Counted from the stretch's first letter, positions 10,889 to 21,309 are shown. The stretch is 62,500 nucleotides of DNA from Mesostigma viride (GCA_009746045.1 RPFO01000644.1:1-62500), one strand, 5' to 3'. Translations and numbers: made by a program. Notes: generated from the sequence alone by a model not told the origin.

Positions 10889-12034
10889 TCACTTAGCACA
10901 TTCTCCATCGCCACATCCCTTTGCGGCAAAATCGTCCACCGGCACAGCCCCTGGCGCCACAGCCACTGGCGGCTCAGCCATTTGCGCCACAGCCACTTCC
11001 GGCACAGCCACTGGCGCCACAGCCACTTGTGGCACGGCCACTTGCACCACAGCCACTTGAGATGATGCCACTGGCGCCACATCCTCGAGAGCCGCATCCA
11101 CTCCCGGCACAGCCACTGGCGCCACAGCCACTTGCGCCACATCCACTTGCGGCAAAGCCTCCTGTGGCACAGCCACTTGCGGCACAGACGCTTGCTGCAC
11201 AGGGTTCTCTTCCTTGTAGTTGGCCCTTCGCCAGACGTCCACGCTACGGCGGGCATTGGCAATCAACTCGCACTTGCCTTCGTGATTAAGCAAAAAGTGC
11301 CGTGCTTGACATTCCGAGGAGCAATAAGTTGCGTCCATGCAATCCCGGCATACCTTCAGATCGACGCCAGCGCCACCATTGAAACACTTGACGCAACGAC
11401 CACCCTCGGACGGCTTCTCGTCATAATAGAACAAAACCCCGTCGCAGTCACCCGGAGTTCCCTGCGCGGTGACGGGGAAAGACGCCGCGACTAAGACGCC
11501 GTCGTTGTCGCGCTCCGTAAATCGCACAAACACGTCGTAGCGAGACGAAGACTGGCGAGGAATGCCTGCGAGATAAGCGGCAACGCTCGTGCCTGCAAAT
11601 TCTGCCAACAGGGCGTTTGCGGAGACGAAGCGCAGGGGGACGGCAGTAAATGCCTCCGACAGGTACTCAACAGGAAAACGCGCCTCCAAAAGCAGCACCG
11701 TCTCCTCCGAAAGATTCTTCAACTTCTTCTCGGTGTTCATCTGGATCGTTACGTTGGGCACGGCCGAAATGCAGCCGCGAAATGTTTGTAGATATTCGTA
11801 AAAATCATAAATGACGACGTCTCTCGCCGCCGCCATTTCACGACGCTCCGGCAGCACAGCCGGGAATATCTCAATGGCGATTCCTTCCATCTGCTTCATA
11901 ATACCACGAAACCAGCTTTTAGAGCAAAAGTTATGGATGGATTGTGAACTTCGAAGTGAGACGATGCCTGTGAATATACATGCGCACGCAGACCTCGCCA
12001 CCTTGGAAATAAAACAGTCAAGACGCCAACCCAT
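10889..12034 (-). CDS. MYND-type zinc-finger protein with Val-Ala-Pro repeat tail
   Basis: Single open frame of 381 codons. A MYND finger spans about residues 236-277: CVKC, then CRDC, YCSSECQ, H, H and C in the usual spacing for two zinc ions. MYND fingers are protein-interaction modules, often in chromatin or signalling proteins; the partner here is unknown. The N-terminal 230 residues are predicted globular and unrecognised. The last 90 residues are a low-complexity run of VAVPQVAVAPVA-type units. The true start may be an internal Met (for example MKQMEGIAIE near 11900), because the first 40 residues look unlike the rest and could include intron or UTR. No frameshift is seen. Confidence 0.7.
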   Translation of the reverse strand: MGWRLDCFISKVARSACACIFTGIVSLRSSQSIHNFCSKSWFRGIMKQMEGIAIEIFPAVLPERREMAAARDVVIYDFYEYLQTFRGCISAVPNVTIQMNTEKKLKNLSEETVLLLEARFPVEYLSEAFTAVPLRFVSANALLAEFAGTSVAAYLAGIPRQSSSRYDVFVRFTERDNDGVLVAASFPVTAQGTPGDCDGVLFYYDEKPSEGGRCVKCFNGGAGVDLKVCRDCMDATYCSSECQARHFLLNHEGKCELIANARRSVDVWRRANYKEENPVQQASVPQVAVPQEALPQVDVAQVAVAPVAVPGVDAALEDVAPVASSQVAVVQVAVPQVAVAPVAVPEVAVAQMAEPPVAVAPGAVPVDDFAAKGCGDGECAK

Positions 12035-12190
12035 GCAATATGTATGTAGGGGGCTCCTCTTTACGTTCTGTACTTCTGTACGTACTTTACGTGTTGGGCC
12101 GGTGGTCAGCTCGTAACAAGTCAGTCAGTCTGTCTCTTGCGGAACTTCAAGTACAGAATTCGCCACCACTTTGGGCCGTATCGGTCCTTG

Positions 12191-12248
12191 GTAGTTACGC
12201 AACAAACATTCGAACGGTCGCCGTGGAAAGTACCTTTGTTGCGTAACT
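12191..12248. repeat. 14-bp inverted repeat, 58-bp hairpin unit
   Basis: AGTTACGCAACAAA at 12191-12204 is the exact reverse complement of the sequence at 12235-12248, with a 30-nt spacer. It lies just upstream of the truncation point of the LTR copy at 12274. Confidence 0.85.
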
Positions 12249-12273
12249 AGTTGCGTTACCGCGGGTTGGTACT

Positions 12274-14587
12274 GTAATCAAGGAGACCTCTTCCAGGTGC
12301 CCGTTGGTGTACAAGGCGGGGGTGACGTGGAACTTCCTGATCAGGGTGCTACAGCTGTATCGAGCCCTCAGGGTGACCCTGGCCCGGCCCCTGGGTTACC
12401 TTCACATACGGTGGTTGGGCAAGCAGGCGGACAGGCTGCACCTCCGGAACGGTCCGACACCAGGCCTAGGGGTGTGCGTCTATCAGATATTGTACAGGCT
12501 TGGCAAAGAGCCAAGAAGGAGCCTAAGGACGTGTCCAAGCTTGTCTGGCAGTTGGATGAACCTGAGGTAGCTGCCATGGAAATAGATAACAATGCACAGG
12601 TTTCTGTCATGGGACCTCAGCATACAGGAGAACTGCTGGTCGGAGAACCAAGTTGCCCCTGGGTGTCTGATTTCAGTGGTAGGGCGCATCTAAGGGTGTT
12701 GGGAGAGGTTACTGCCCCTGTCATGGGTGTGGATGTGACCTTCCTTGTCCTAGAGGACTATGATGGCCCTGTGATTTTGGGTCAGAATTTTCTGGGCAAT
12801 CCTGGGATTTCTATCAGAGCTACAGCTCTGAGAAGAGATGGCTGGGGGATGATTCCCCTAGAAAATTTCAGGACAACATTTCCAGTCAGGTGCAGGGCCA
12901 AGCCGGTCAAGGGTGTAAAATGGGATGAAGGGGAGGTGCCCCCAGCAGCCAGTTTGGTGATTCCAGCTGTGTTGCACCCCAGCAGTATTGGCATAACTCA
13001 CAGGAGCCTTGCTGCACACTCTCCTTTGACATATGACCAGCTAGTCCAAGAGATGAGCTCACCTACTTTGTTTGAGGCTTGGAAGCTCGCCTTCTCCAAG
13101 GCATTGGAGGAGTGGTTGCAGTTTGAGTGTGCTGCACCAACAGACAGGCGTCCCCCAGCATCAAGGAAGCTTGCTTTGAGATTTGTGCTGAAGAGGAAGG
13201 TTGTGGATGAGGTATCAGTGCCCCATGTCAGGCCTGTCCTGAATGAGTATCACGGCACGGGGAGTCTGCCAGGAGAGGAGCTGTACACGCCAGGAATGTT
13301 ACACGACACATGGAGAATTTTGCTATGTCTCTACGTGGGGTTGCTGAACAGGGGAGCAGCTATGTCATCAGTGCTGCTGGACTTCAAGAGGGCATTTTTA
13401 AAATCTGATCCAGAAGTGGCCAGGAGGGTGTGGAAGCAGGATGAGCCTTACTGTGTTGAGGTGCCTGCTATCTGGAAGCTGGAGCTGCATCAACATTTCC
13501 TGGTTATTCTGAAGGGCCTGGAAGGACTCAGGTCGAGCCCAATCATCTGGAGACTCACGCTGCAGGAAGCTCTGATCAGTGAGTGTGGCTTGAGAGTGTC
13601 TTCAGTTGATCCCTGTTTGTTGCTGGCCCAATGGGAGGGTCTGCCAGTGTATGCTAGTTTGCATGGAGATGATCTGCATTTGCTAGCCCCCACGACCTGG
13701 CTGAAGAAGTTTATTCCTGTCATCAGTGGCAAGTTTTCACTGGGCAAGGAGCTGTGGCAGGAGCCCAACAAGCCTGTAGTGTTCTGCATGTGGAATGCAG
13801 GCTACCCTGTTCAGGAGGGATGGGGAGTGGAGTATCAGGCTTCAGGCTGGAGGAGATTATAAACAGACCATTGTGAAGGCCTTGCCAGAGAAGATCACCC
13901 AGGCTGCAGGACCTGAGTTGAGAGGCATGTGGGCCTGGTTTGCCAGCATCTGTGGTCCGTCTTTGATGGTCCATAGCAGAATGCCTGATGATGTGCTTGA
14001 GGATGAGAAGCCTCGAGTCATAGCCCGATTGGTGGAGAGTACCCCTGATCTGATTTTGTCTGGGATTGACTTTGCCCAGCCTATCACCTTGGAGATCTTT
14101 GTTGACAGTTCCATGGATGCTCGCCAGGTTACCAAGGTCAGGGGGAGATCTGCTGCTCTGTTTGCTTTTTATCAGAGCAGGGCAAGTTTGTTCAGCTGGT
14201 ACAGCAGACTGCAGAAAAGGGTCTGTATCAGTTCAGATGTGGCAGAATGCAGGGCCATATGCGAGGGGATCCAGTCCAGCTTGTACATAAAGGAGTTAAT
14301 GCTGGAGCTGGCTTCAGTTACCCCTTGGACCTTGCATGCAGATGGAGACGTTGTTGCTAACAGACAGCATGGGTATGGTCCAGTTTGTTCACAAGCAGCT
14401 GGCCAGAAGCCGGGACCTGGATTATTTGTTGCTGAAGGAATTGGCCAGTTTGGTTGACTTGAAGCATATCCCTGGCGAGGAGAACCCTGCTGATGCATTG
14501 ACCAAGCTGCCACACAAGGCCCCAGCCCAGTACAATGTACTGAGGAAGCTCATGAATGCTGACTGTCAAGTCGGTCTATCTTTCTAA
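12274..14587 (+). pseudogene. pol remnant: protease, RT and RNase H
   Basis: Starts in the linker after integrase, then retropepsin (MEIDNNAQVSVM ... VILGQNFLGNP), RT (LLDFKRAFLKS, LHGDDLHLL) and RNase H (FVDSSMDARQ, GEENPADALTK). Compared with element B there is a 4-bp insertion near 13790 (CTG-CATG-TGG), which shifts the frame, and another near 14337 (duplicated TGCA). Codon-level identity to element B is very high elsewhere, so inactivation is recent. Confidence 0.88.
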
Positions 14588-15342
14588 AAGCTGAGAGCTG
14601 GGTGCTTAAGTCTCTGGATATCAGGCTGGGAGCTTGCTTGTACATAATCCTGAGCACACCTTGAGGGGTGAGACATGTCTCTGGTGTGGGAATGTCTGAC
14701 ATTGTCTCTGATGGAGAGATGTCTATCTGGGGTTTTCATCTCAGTCTGAGGTTTCCCCAGTCTGATCTGTGGTTTGTGGGCGGGGTTCGATTCCCTGGTG
14801 CCGTCTTGGGTTAAGGCGGAGTTTCACGGACTGGCTGACCCATCCACCATGCTGGTGAGGTGGCGACAGGTCCCCTGATTTTCCACGGTTGGAATGAGTA
14901 TAGGAGCTTGTGTTTTGCATGTGCTTCGCGTAGATGTTGTGTCTGGTTCGACAAGGGGCAGCAGACCGGCGCCGACTCCCGTCTGGGGGTCAGCAATGTT
15001 TTCTGATGAGCTGTTGTGGGTGATCTGTGGGGTTTCGCCTAAGGTCCTGAAGGTTGTACATACTTCTCAAGTTCTTCGCTGAACACCTATGGGCTGCCAC
15101 AGTTGGCCAACCTTTTGTACATGGGTAACACAACGAGCCTCCAGGGAAGGGATAGGGACTCATTGTAATTTGTTTGTGCTCCTGAACCAGTATGGGTGCT
15201 ATGTACATATAATAAGGAATCCAAGCTGACTGTCATGCCCAGCGGGTTGTGACTTGTAGTCGGGGAGGATGTCCAGTACCCATTGTGTGTGTTTGTATGT
15301 AGACTTGTGTGAGCTGCTTCAGCTCAAGAAAGAAAGGATTGG

Positions 15343-16042
15343 AGTTAACGCCAAGCGCATTGGCGTGTTCCTGATTCGGAATATCTCTGCGATTCCAGCG
15401 GCACCGGAACGAGTTCATTCCGACAAGTATCAAGAAAGTTATGGCGTTCCGACTTCCCGGTCGCGCTCGAGCGCGAGCCGGCTGTTCTTCTAAGTCGGAC
15501 GTGAATATTTGCCGACGACATATGGGGTCGACAGTAATTCCTGGGCTGACAGGAATTAGGTGCTGAACCTACGACGGTATTGGATTAATACGTCGTACGC
15601 AGGAAATAGGAACCTTAACCTGTGGTCTGTTGGTACCGCAGGCTTAGCCCTGGACTTCTAGCTAGGTGCAGATGCAATAGTCGCTGTGGACTGTGCTCTG
15701 TGGTCGCTGTACCTGTATGGCAGACCTACTGTATAGGAACTGGGCGCTGTACAGGTAGTGAATACTGTACCGGGAGTGTTATTACTGAGCAGGCCTCCTA
15801 GGCTGCTCAGGACTAGCCAAGCACATTGCACAAGTATATAAAGAATAGGCCAGTGCCAATTGGGCAGTTCTCTTGCAAGCCCGCCTCACGTGTGTTGCCT
15901 TGACTTGGCAAACTCGTGTACAAGCCTCAAGTGTGTGAGCGCTGTAACATTATCCAATTTTAACAAAGCTCCGTTCCAACCACCTTCACACATTGCTGCA
16001 TTGCAACCATATCCTATACATTGCGTTTTAAAAACGTTAACT
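15343..16042 (+). repeat. Solo right LTR of copy C (LTR3)
   Basis: 700 bp from AGTTAACGCC to GTTAACT, matching the LTRs of element B. It contains TATATAAA at 15835-15842. A purine-rich tract (AAGAAAGAAAGGATTGG) lies immediately upstream, as expected for plus-strand priming. It has a CTAG duplication relative to the other two LTRs. Confidence 0.92.
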
Positions 16043-17509
16043 GGTGGGGCTTCTACATGTAATCCTACGGGACGTGTCATGTGTGCCTGGATAAACAGAT
16101 CTGCTTCCCATGCGGTCCCGAACCCCTTAAAAATAGCCCTATGTCTATCTACTATGTTGTTCCTGCAGTCTACCCAGCTATAAAAATCCCTACCTTGCCT
16201 GTGCCCCCATCATGTGCAAATGCGTAATATAATTGCCTAGACCCATCACTGTCCCATCCCCTAAGTGCCCCAGTATGCCTAATATTAATATTATTAGACA
16301 TGCCACGTCTATTGCATGCAGGCAGGGATAGGCAGAGAAGAAGGAACCTTGAGTACCTCTAGTGAGTGACCATCACCTGCTCACAAGGGTTGCCAACAGG
16401 CCCTATAATCTAAGAACGCAACGACATTACGTAGACAGGAAAACCTGTCAGCACAAGGGAGTAACCTACGTGACAACCCGCCCGTGTACCGGGCCCCAGC
16501 ACGTAAGCCACTCCCGCGGAGTCCCTCGCAAGCCAGCCTGTACGGTTATGGCCTGCGTGAACCAACGAGCGAGGCCGGTGTACCCAGAGCCAGCGCTCAC
16601 AGCACAAACATGAAAACGACAAGAAAACAGGGTTGGGAGCACACAACACCGCTCTACGCGTGCAGAGAGAGGAGGGACAGAGCGAGCAATAAGGCTGCTG
16701 CGCGCCCTACATGCAACCACCATGGCTGCGTGCCCACCTATTTGCTGCGGATGCGATATTATCGTTTCTTGCCGTCTTGGTGCAGATCACCGATTCTCGT
16801 CAGGCAGATCACGAGGCCCTGCCCACGCTCTGTACGAGCTATGGTGGCCCTAGACGAAACCTCCGATTACCAGTGTTACGAGCCGCACCTGCGACTCCGA
16901 AAGATCTAGTCTAGCAGGGGCTATGCCTGAATGGACCCGGAATCTGCTACCCGCCAGGACTACGTGAATGTAGCCCTGAATTCTAGCTAGTACGCGGAAT
17001 TACTAGCTAGGCCCTGAATGCACAACTAGATAAATTATGCATATACATGGAATGCACGAAGGGCGTTAGTGCAGCCCAGATTTGATCCCTGGTTCGGCAG
17101 ACGAGTTTTACTCAAGTCGATTTCATTCCAAACCAAAGATGCGGAAGCCATTGTCACCTACGACATTTGTCCAATACGGCGTGCATACTAGCGGGTCGGC
17201 CGGGGGCCGAATCTCTAGCGCTGCAATTAATATCAGCCGTAGATGTACATAGCATCCGCCAGTCTAGCACCCGGTACCTGGCAGTCCCGGGTACAGACCA
17301 GTAACACACCAAACCGAAAGCAAAGCCACGGGTACCTGGGACGACTGATGGAATAACTCGGCCAAGTCCCCGAATCTAACATAATAACTATCGAAAGTCT
17401 CAAACAATATCAAAATGACTTTCGACTGACCAAACCTTTATATTTTAGGAATATTTGTTACGCCCAAGCATGGGTTAGGGCCGTAACACAGACTCCCCTG
17501 ATACCCCGG
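16043..17509. other. No gene seen
   Basis: About 1.5 kb of unique sequence with short open frames only and no motifs. It may contain the 5' end of the gene at 17510. Confidence 0.5.
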
Positions 17510-18460
17510 ATGCCCCTTCCACTCCCCGTTTGGACGAGCTGCCAGAGTATTACCTGGACCGCATCCGTCGTTTCGTCTCCATTCCTCCTTTTTCGCGAGG
17601 CGGAGGCTCTCCTGTACTCCCGTCGTGATATTCGCGAGGCCGAGCTGAAGGAGGCGTTCGGCATGCTGGAGGCGATGCTCGAAGAGAACGACGACGTGAT
17701 CGCCGACGCTCGCGTGATTTCTGCGCGCGACAAGTACTTCGAGTCCCTCCCCGAACTGGATTGCGAGTTGAATTTGGAACAGCGCGTGTCTCATTTCTTT
17801 GAGGCGATGAGCGCCGCGTACGTTATTTCGGATACGGAGGCGAACCGGGGCGTGCCAACGGGGTTGTCAACCGCTTCGCGCGATTATTGTGAGGCGTTGT
17901 TGAAGCCGTTCGTGGAGTACGACGTTGATTTCGAACTTCACGACATGCATTGCAAGGAGTCCGAGTTGACTTCGTTGCGCTCTGCGATCGAGGAGGAGTG
18001 GGCCCTGCGCAGGAGGGACGGGGACGACCGTTCCGAGCGTCGTCTGGGCGAGCTCCCCACTTCCCGTTTGGAAAGCGTCCTTTTGTCCATTTCTGATTCT
18101 GATGATAACTTCGTAGGAGCGGAGAGGTCAGTGTACGGCGGCCGATCGCGTAGACAGGCGCAGATGATAGTATTGTTCCACGTTTTCTCTTGCGCTGTGG
18201 ATCGTACTATGCGCGTGGTGGCCGACGATCGCGCGGTATCCGTCATGAACGCGTATCTGGCCACCCTTCCATATTTGGACTTTGAATTCACATTGAAACA
18301 GCGCGCCGTTGAGTTTGCTGGCCTCCTGTGCGATGCGTATGTGGCTTCGGACACGGAGAGGAACGGCGGAGTTCCCACGGACTTCGGCGGTGTCTTGCAC
18401 TGCCTGTGCGAGGACAGCATCCTTGCCGAGTACATGGCTGAGACGGAGATTTACGAGTGA
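17510..18460 (+). CDS. Unknown protein with two ~70-residue repeats
   Basis: Open frame of 316 codons, no recognised family. It contains an internal duplication. The first module runs from about residue 73 (KYFESLPELDCELNLEQRV ... YVISDTEANRGVPT) and the second from about residue 244 (AYLATLPYLDFEFTLKQRA ... YVASDTERNGGVPT). Both modules share the LP-LD-E--L-QR core, the AYV-SDTE-N-GVPT core and a trailing acidic helix. A charged linker lies between them. No signal peptide or membrane segment is evident. The first 25 residues may not be coding; a start nearer FREAEALLY is possible. The long open frame with conserved duplicate motifs supports a real protein. Confidence 0.6.
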   Translation: MPLPLPVWTSCQSITWTASVVSSPFLLFREAEALLYSRRDIREAELKEAFGMLEAMLEENDDVIADARVISARDKYFESLPELDCELNLEQRVSHFFEAMSAAYVISDTEANRGVPTGLSTASRDYCEALLKPFVEYDVDFELHDMHCKESELTSLRSAIEEEWALRRRDGDDRSERRLGELPTSRLESVLLSISDSDDNFVGAERSVYGGRSRRQAQMIVLFHVFSCAVDRTMRVVADDRAVSVMNAYLATLPYLDFEFTLKQRAVEFAGLLCDAYVASDTERNGGVPTDFGGVLHCLCEDSILAEYMAETEIYE

Positions 18461-18718
18461 TTACGATCCATCACACGAATATAGGCCAAAAAGGAATAGG
18501 AGAACAGAAGTAGTGGCTATTCCCATGTGTAGATTGCATATTTAAATTTTAATAAGACTCGACTTTGATTTTCGAACAATGAGCCCCTCAAACAATGAGC
18601 CCACAAAAAATAATATCTAAACAGCAGACCATAAATATCAAATTGTCCTTAGGTGGGCCCGGACTCCCACGCGGAATCGGGATTTCCGCCATAGCCAGCC
18701 CTGTCACGTGACCACCCG

Positions 18719-19125
18719 GACATGTGGCAGCATGGGAGTGGACAGGGAGTCCCATGGGACCCACATATTCCCACGAGATTCCAGATTCCCATGGGTGCCA
18801 CGCGTCAGATTCCCATAGGCGGACACTTCCGAGATTCTGTCAGAGAATCTAAGATTCCCATCAGAGAATCTAAGATTCCATGTCAGAGAATCTAAGATTC
18901 CCGCCATGTGGCAGAATCCCACGGGACAGGGTGGTGTCAGACACCCATGGGTGACACGTGGCAGGATCCCATTGGACAGGGACCCCCACGGGTCCCGGCA
19001 GGGGGACACGTGGCAGCCTCCCATTGGCGGCTAGTCTCCCACGAGAAAACGGACTGCCACGTGGCAGCAGCCCATTGGCCGATACTACCAGGGGGAGGAC
19101 ACGTGGCAGCGTCCCATTGGACAGG
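18719..19125. repeat. Array of G-box plus CCAAT-box pairs
   Basis: Four units have CACGTG at 18955, 19007, 19058 and 19100, each followed by ATTGG (inverted CCAAT) exactly 16 bp downstream (18971, 19023, 19074, 19116). The consensus is CACGTGGCAGNNNCCCATTGG. Decayed units with CATGTGGCAG occur near 18720 and 18904. The array sits between the 3' ends of two convergent genes, not at an obvious promoter. Confidence 0.85.
18835..18903. repeat. AGAGAATCTAAGATTCC triplication
   Basis: Three near-identical copies of a roughly 22-bp unit containing CAGAGAATCTAAGATTCC in tandem. Confidence 0.85.
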
Positions 19126-19680
19126 GAGTCCCATGGGAGAATCTCCCACGGGAAAAGATTCCCCGGCAGTTACCGAATCTTCTGCGCACCCTGTGCACCC
19201 AGAGCAGGGGGTAGTTGTACACCCTTCCCCTGCTGGTTGACGCTTAGAATGTACTAAGAAACCATATAACCTAGGGGCCAGCTTTAGGCTAGAAACACAC
19301 GCCCTGATCAAGCGAGCTTTTCTCGGCCACACCGTCTAGATCATCTAGTCGCTCTATACGTTAGCCAGCCGTAATTTTTTGCGAACCAGGCTCCACATTT
19401 TGAACTCCATTCATCTCCACATCATCCTGAACAACTCGACAATGCGGAAAAGATAACGGCAGGCTCGAATTACCATGGTCCGGATTCTCCAGATCTCTGG
19501 CCTGCGCTGGTTGTCTCATTGATATACCCTTTCTCAGGGATATGTGTTACATGTACTCCCAACGGAGACAAGTTATAATTTAATTAATATTTAATCTCCC
19601 CCCAAAGCAATGCACCTCTCAGTAGTCTACATAACATTTTATCGCGTTATATAGAAAAAATACACAGGTGCCAGCTTCCC
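19126..19680. other. Non-coding; includes a LINE-like 3' tail at about 19530-19600
   Basis: Convergent intergenic sequence. GATATGTGTTACATG, CTCCCAACGGAG, ACAAGTTATAATTTAATTAATATTTAAT at 19537 onward is a plus-strand copy of the tail family found after the LINE ORF at 26759. No coding body is attached. Confidence 0.6.
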
Positions 19681-21309
19681 TTACATTACATTTAGGAAGA
19701 CAAGATAGGTAAGCAACATTTTGAAGCCATTATACCACCACCCGGGCACTAACGTGCACCGAGGTTCACCACTAGATGGAGCACGTGCTGTGGCGTTAAT
19801 AGCATCATGATCTGTGCTGGCCATAGTCGCGTAGGACGGGGCCACCTTCGCCACCTGCGCCTCCACGTTGTCCGCTAAATTGCCGGCCACCTGCGCCGCG
19901 AGGGTGCCGGCAACCGCCTCCGTCGGCGTGCCCACGACCTGGGCCGCCACCTTGTCCGCCACGTTGTCCTCGATCGCCGCAGCCAAGTGGCCTGCGAGAT
20001 CAGAATTTATCAGCTCCGTGGCAAGCTTCTGCGCCACCGTACCGGCAAGGGCTGCTGCTGCTGCAGATCCGGATACTGGCAGCAGTTCCGAATTTCCCAG
20101 CAGCGTCGTCGTGGCAACGACGCGCAACTCATCATGATCTGGTCCCATACTGTCAGACAGATAGTCAAACAGGTCGGAGAAATGAGCGCTCCAGAACACG
20201 GGGGAGTAACAGAAATGGGTACAGTCGCAGCAGGGTTTCCAAGTACCCTGCTCATGACCACGGCAGAAATTGCCAATGTGGACGTCGTAGCGATTCTGTG
20301 TCAAGTTGTAGAATGGCCATATGCGGACACTTGGAAATTGAGTGCTAAGGCTGTGCAGAATGTTGTTTTTTTCCAGTGTTTCATTGCCCATTCCCAACCG
20401 ATTGGTGGGTGACTTCTTCGTCAGGGGCTGACAAGCGCAATGGTTGGGGCCACTGCCCCGCGTTTCATGAAGTTTTGCGTTATACGTTCCCGTGAGAGGG
20501 AAATGCTGCGCAGATACTTCTTGGACAAACGCAGCCTTCCCAGGAGTTTGCATGAACTTGGAAAGCATTTTGTAGGCCTTTTCAGCGTCTGCCCGGAATT
20601 GCCTGTGTTGTCTGGGAGTACTGTAATGCAAACCTAGGTTTACAATGGCCACATCTGCATGCTGAAGGACCGCCGCAAGCTGCGTCACGCATTTCGCAAC
20701 CAACATGCATTTCATATAGACGAAATCAACGTTGTAATATGGCGATGAAACATAATCTACACGGTCACCTTCCGGATCTTCGTCTTTGCCTAGCTTTAAA
20801 ATGCTTTGCAACTTGGCTGCTCGTCTGTCAACAAAATTTCTCGTCCGTATATCCGCCCCGGCGCTAGCTGCACCACACAGAGCGGCAAAATAGGCTTGCC
20901 GCACAATGCTGTCTCCCGCAAATACAATAACTTTCCCCCTCAAAAGGTGCAGCACATGGGCAAAATCAACCATCCTGGACGTCGTGGCGACGTGCGTCTC
21001 AAAAGTTGGCCAATCTCCATGCTGTCGTCCTCGGCAATACCGAAATTCATCTCTCACGAAAATGTCTTCGTGAATGCAGGGTAACGCGCGGTCGCATTGT
21101 ATAAGAGGGGACCCCACGGTCTTTAGCACTGTCAAGCAATCCTGTTGTGCTACCTGGGCCGGTATTGCGGACGCGTTCAGAATGAGCAGGTATACAAGGA
21201 GCGTCGGCAGCGCATGCCGGGTCCTGTTTGCGGCTAGATGTAGGCAGCGGAAAAAGAGGGACATTCGCGGACGTGGACTAGGCGCAAAAAGCTCCTTTTG
21301 TAAAAACAA
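19681..21309 (-). CDS. SGNH/PC-esterase-like (TBL-type) protein with a mobile in-frame insert
   Basis: Single open frame of 542 codons. A hydrophobic signal-anchor lies at about residues 33-51 (LPTLLVYLLIL). The catalytic GDS block is VIVFAGDSIVRQ (residues 127-138) and the DxxH block is DCTHFCY (362-368). This is the arrangement of TBL/PC-esterases, which acetylate or deacetylate glycans in the Golgi or at the surface. The substrate here is unknown. Residues about 392-500 (19814-20130) are an Ala-rich coiled-coil segment unrelated to the family. They are nearly identical to LINE-R ORF1 and flanked by 10-bp direct repeats ATCATGATCT (19804-19813, 20131-20140). Insert plus one repeat is 327 bp, so the frame is kept. 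The native C-terminus resumes after it and ends in a hydrophobic stretch (FKMLLTYLVFLNVM), possibly a membrane anchor. Confidence 0.75.
   Translation of the reverse strand: MFLQKELFAPSPRPRMSLFFRCLHLAANRTRHALPTLLVYLLILNASAIPAQVAQQDCLTVLKTVGSPLIQCDRALPCIHEDIFVRDEFRYCRGRQHGDWPTFETHVATTSRMVDFAHVLHLLRGKVIVFAGDSIVRQAYFAALCGAASAGADIRTRNFVDRRAAKLQSILKLGKDEDPEGDRVDYVSSPYYNVDFVYMKCMLVAKCVTQLAAVLQHADVAIVNLGLHYSTPRQHRQFRADAEKAYKMLSKFMQTPGKAAFVQEVSAQHFPLTGTYNAKLHETRGSGPNHCACQPLTKKSPTNRLGMGNETLEKNNILHSLSTQFPSVRIWPFYNLTQNRYDVHIGNFCRGHEQGTWKPCCDCTHFCYSPVFWSAHFSDLFDYLSDSMGPDHDELRVVATTTLLGNSELLPVSGSAAAAALAGTVAQKLATELINSDLAGHLAAAIEDNVADKVAAQVVGTPTEAVAGTLAAQVAGNLADNVEAQVAKVAPSYATMASTDHDAINATARAPSSGEPRCTLVPGWWYNGFKMLLTYLVFLNVM
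19814..20130 (-). mobile_element. 317-bp inserted coding cassette with 10-bp direct repeats
   Basis: Homologous over its whole length to 48918-49235 inside LINE-R ORF1, differing by a handful of substitutions and two small indels. It encodes AVAGTLAAQVAGNLADNV-type heptads. Direct repeats ATCATGATCT flank it exactly. It has no poly-A or simple-sequence tail and no inverted termini, so the insertion mechanism is not evident. Confidence 0.85.

Larger units (their letters stand above)
12274..16042 (+). mobile_element. 5'-truncated LTR retrotransposon, copy C of the element B family
   Basis: From about 12274 onward the sequence is near-identical to 42320-46057. It keeps the protease, RT and RNase H region, the 3' non-coding part and one full LTR (15343-16042). 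The 5' LTR, gag and integrase are absent. It differs from element B by several 3- to 5-bp insertions, so it is an older, dead copy. Confidence 0.92.

Noticed and set aside
14780-14800. GGTTCGATTCC resembling a tRNA B box in the element's 3' region (also near 44805)
   Set aside because: No A box at proper distance and no cloverleaf could be drawn; it is conserved simply because the two copies are homologous.
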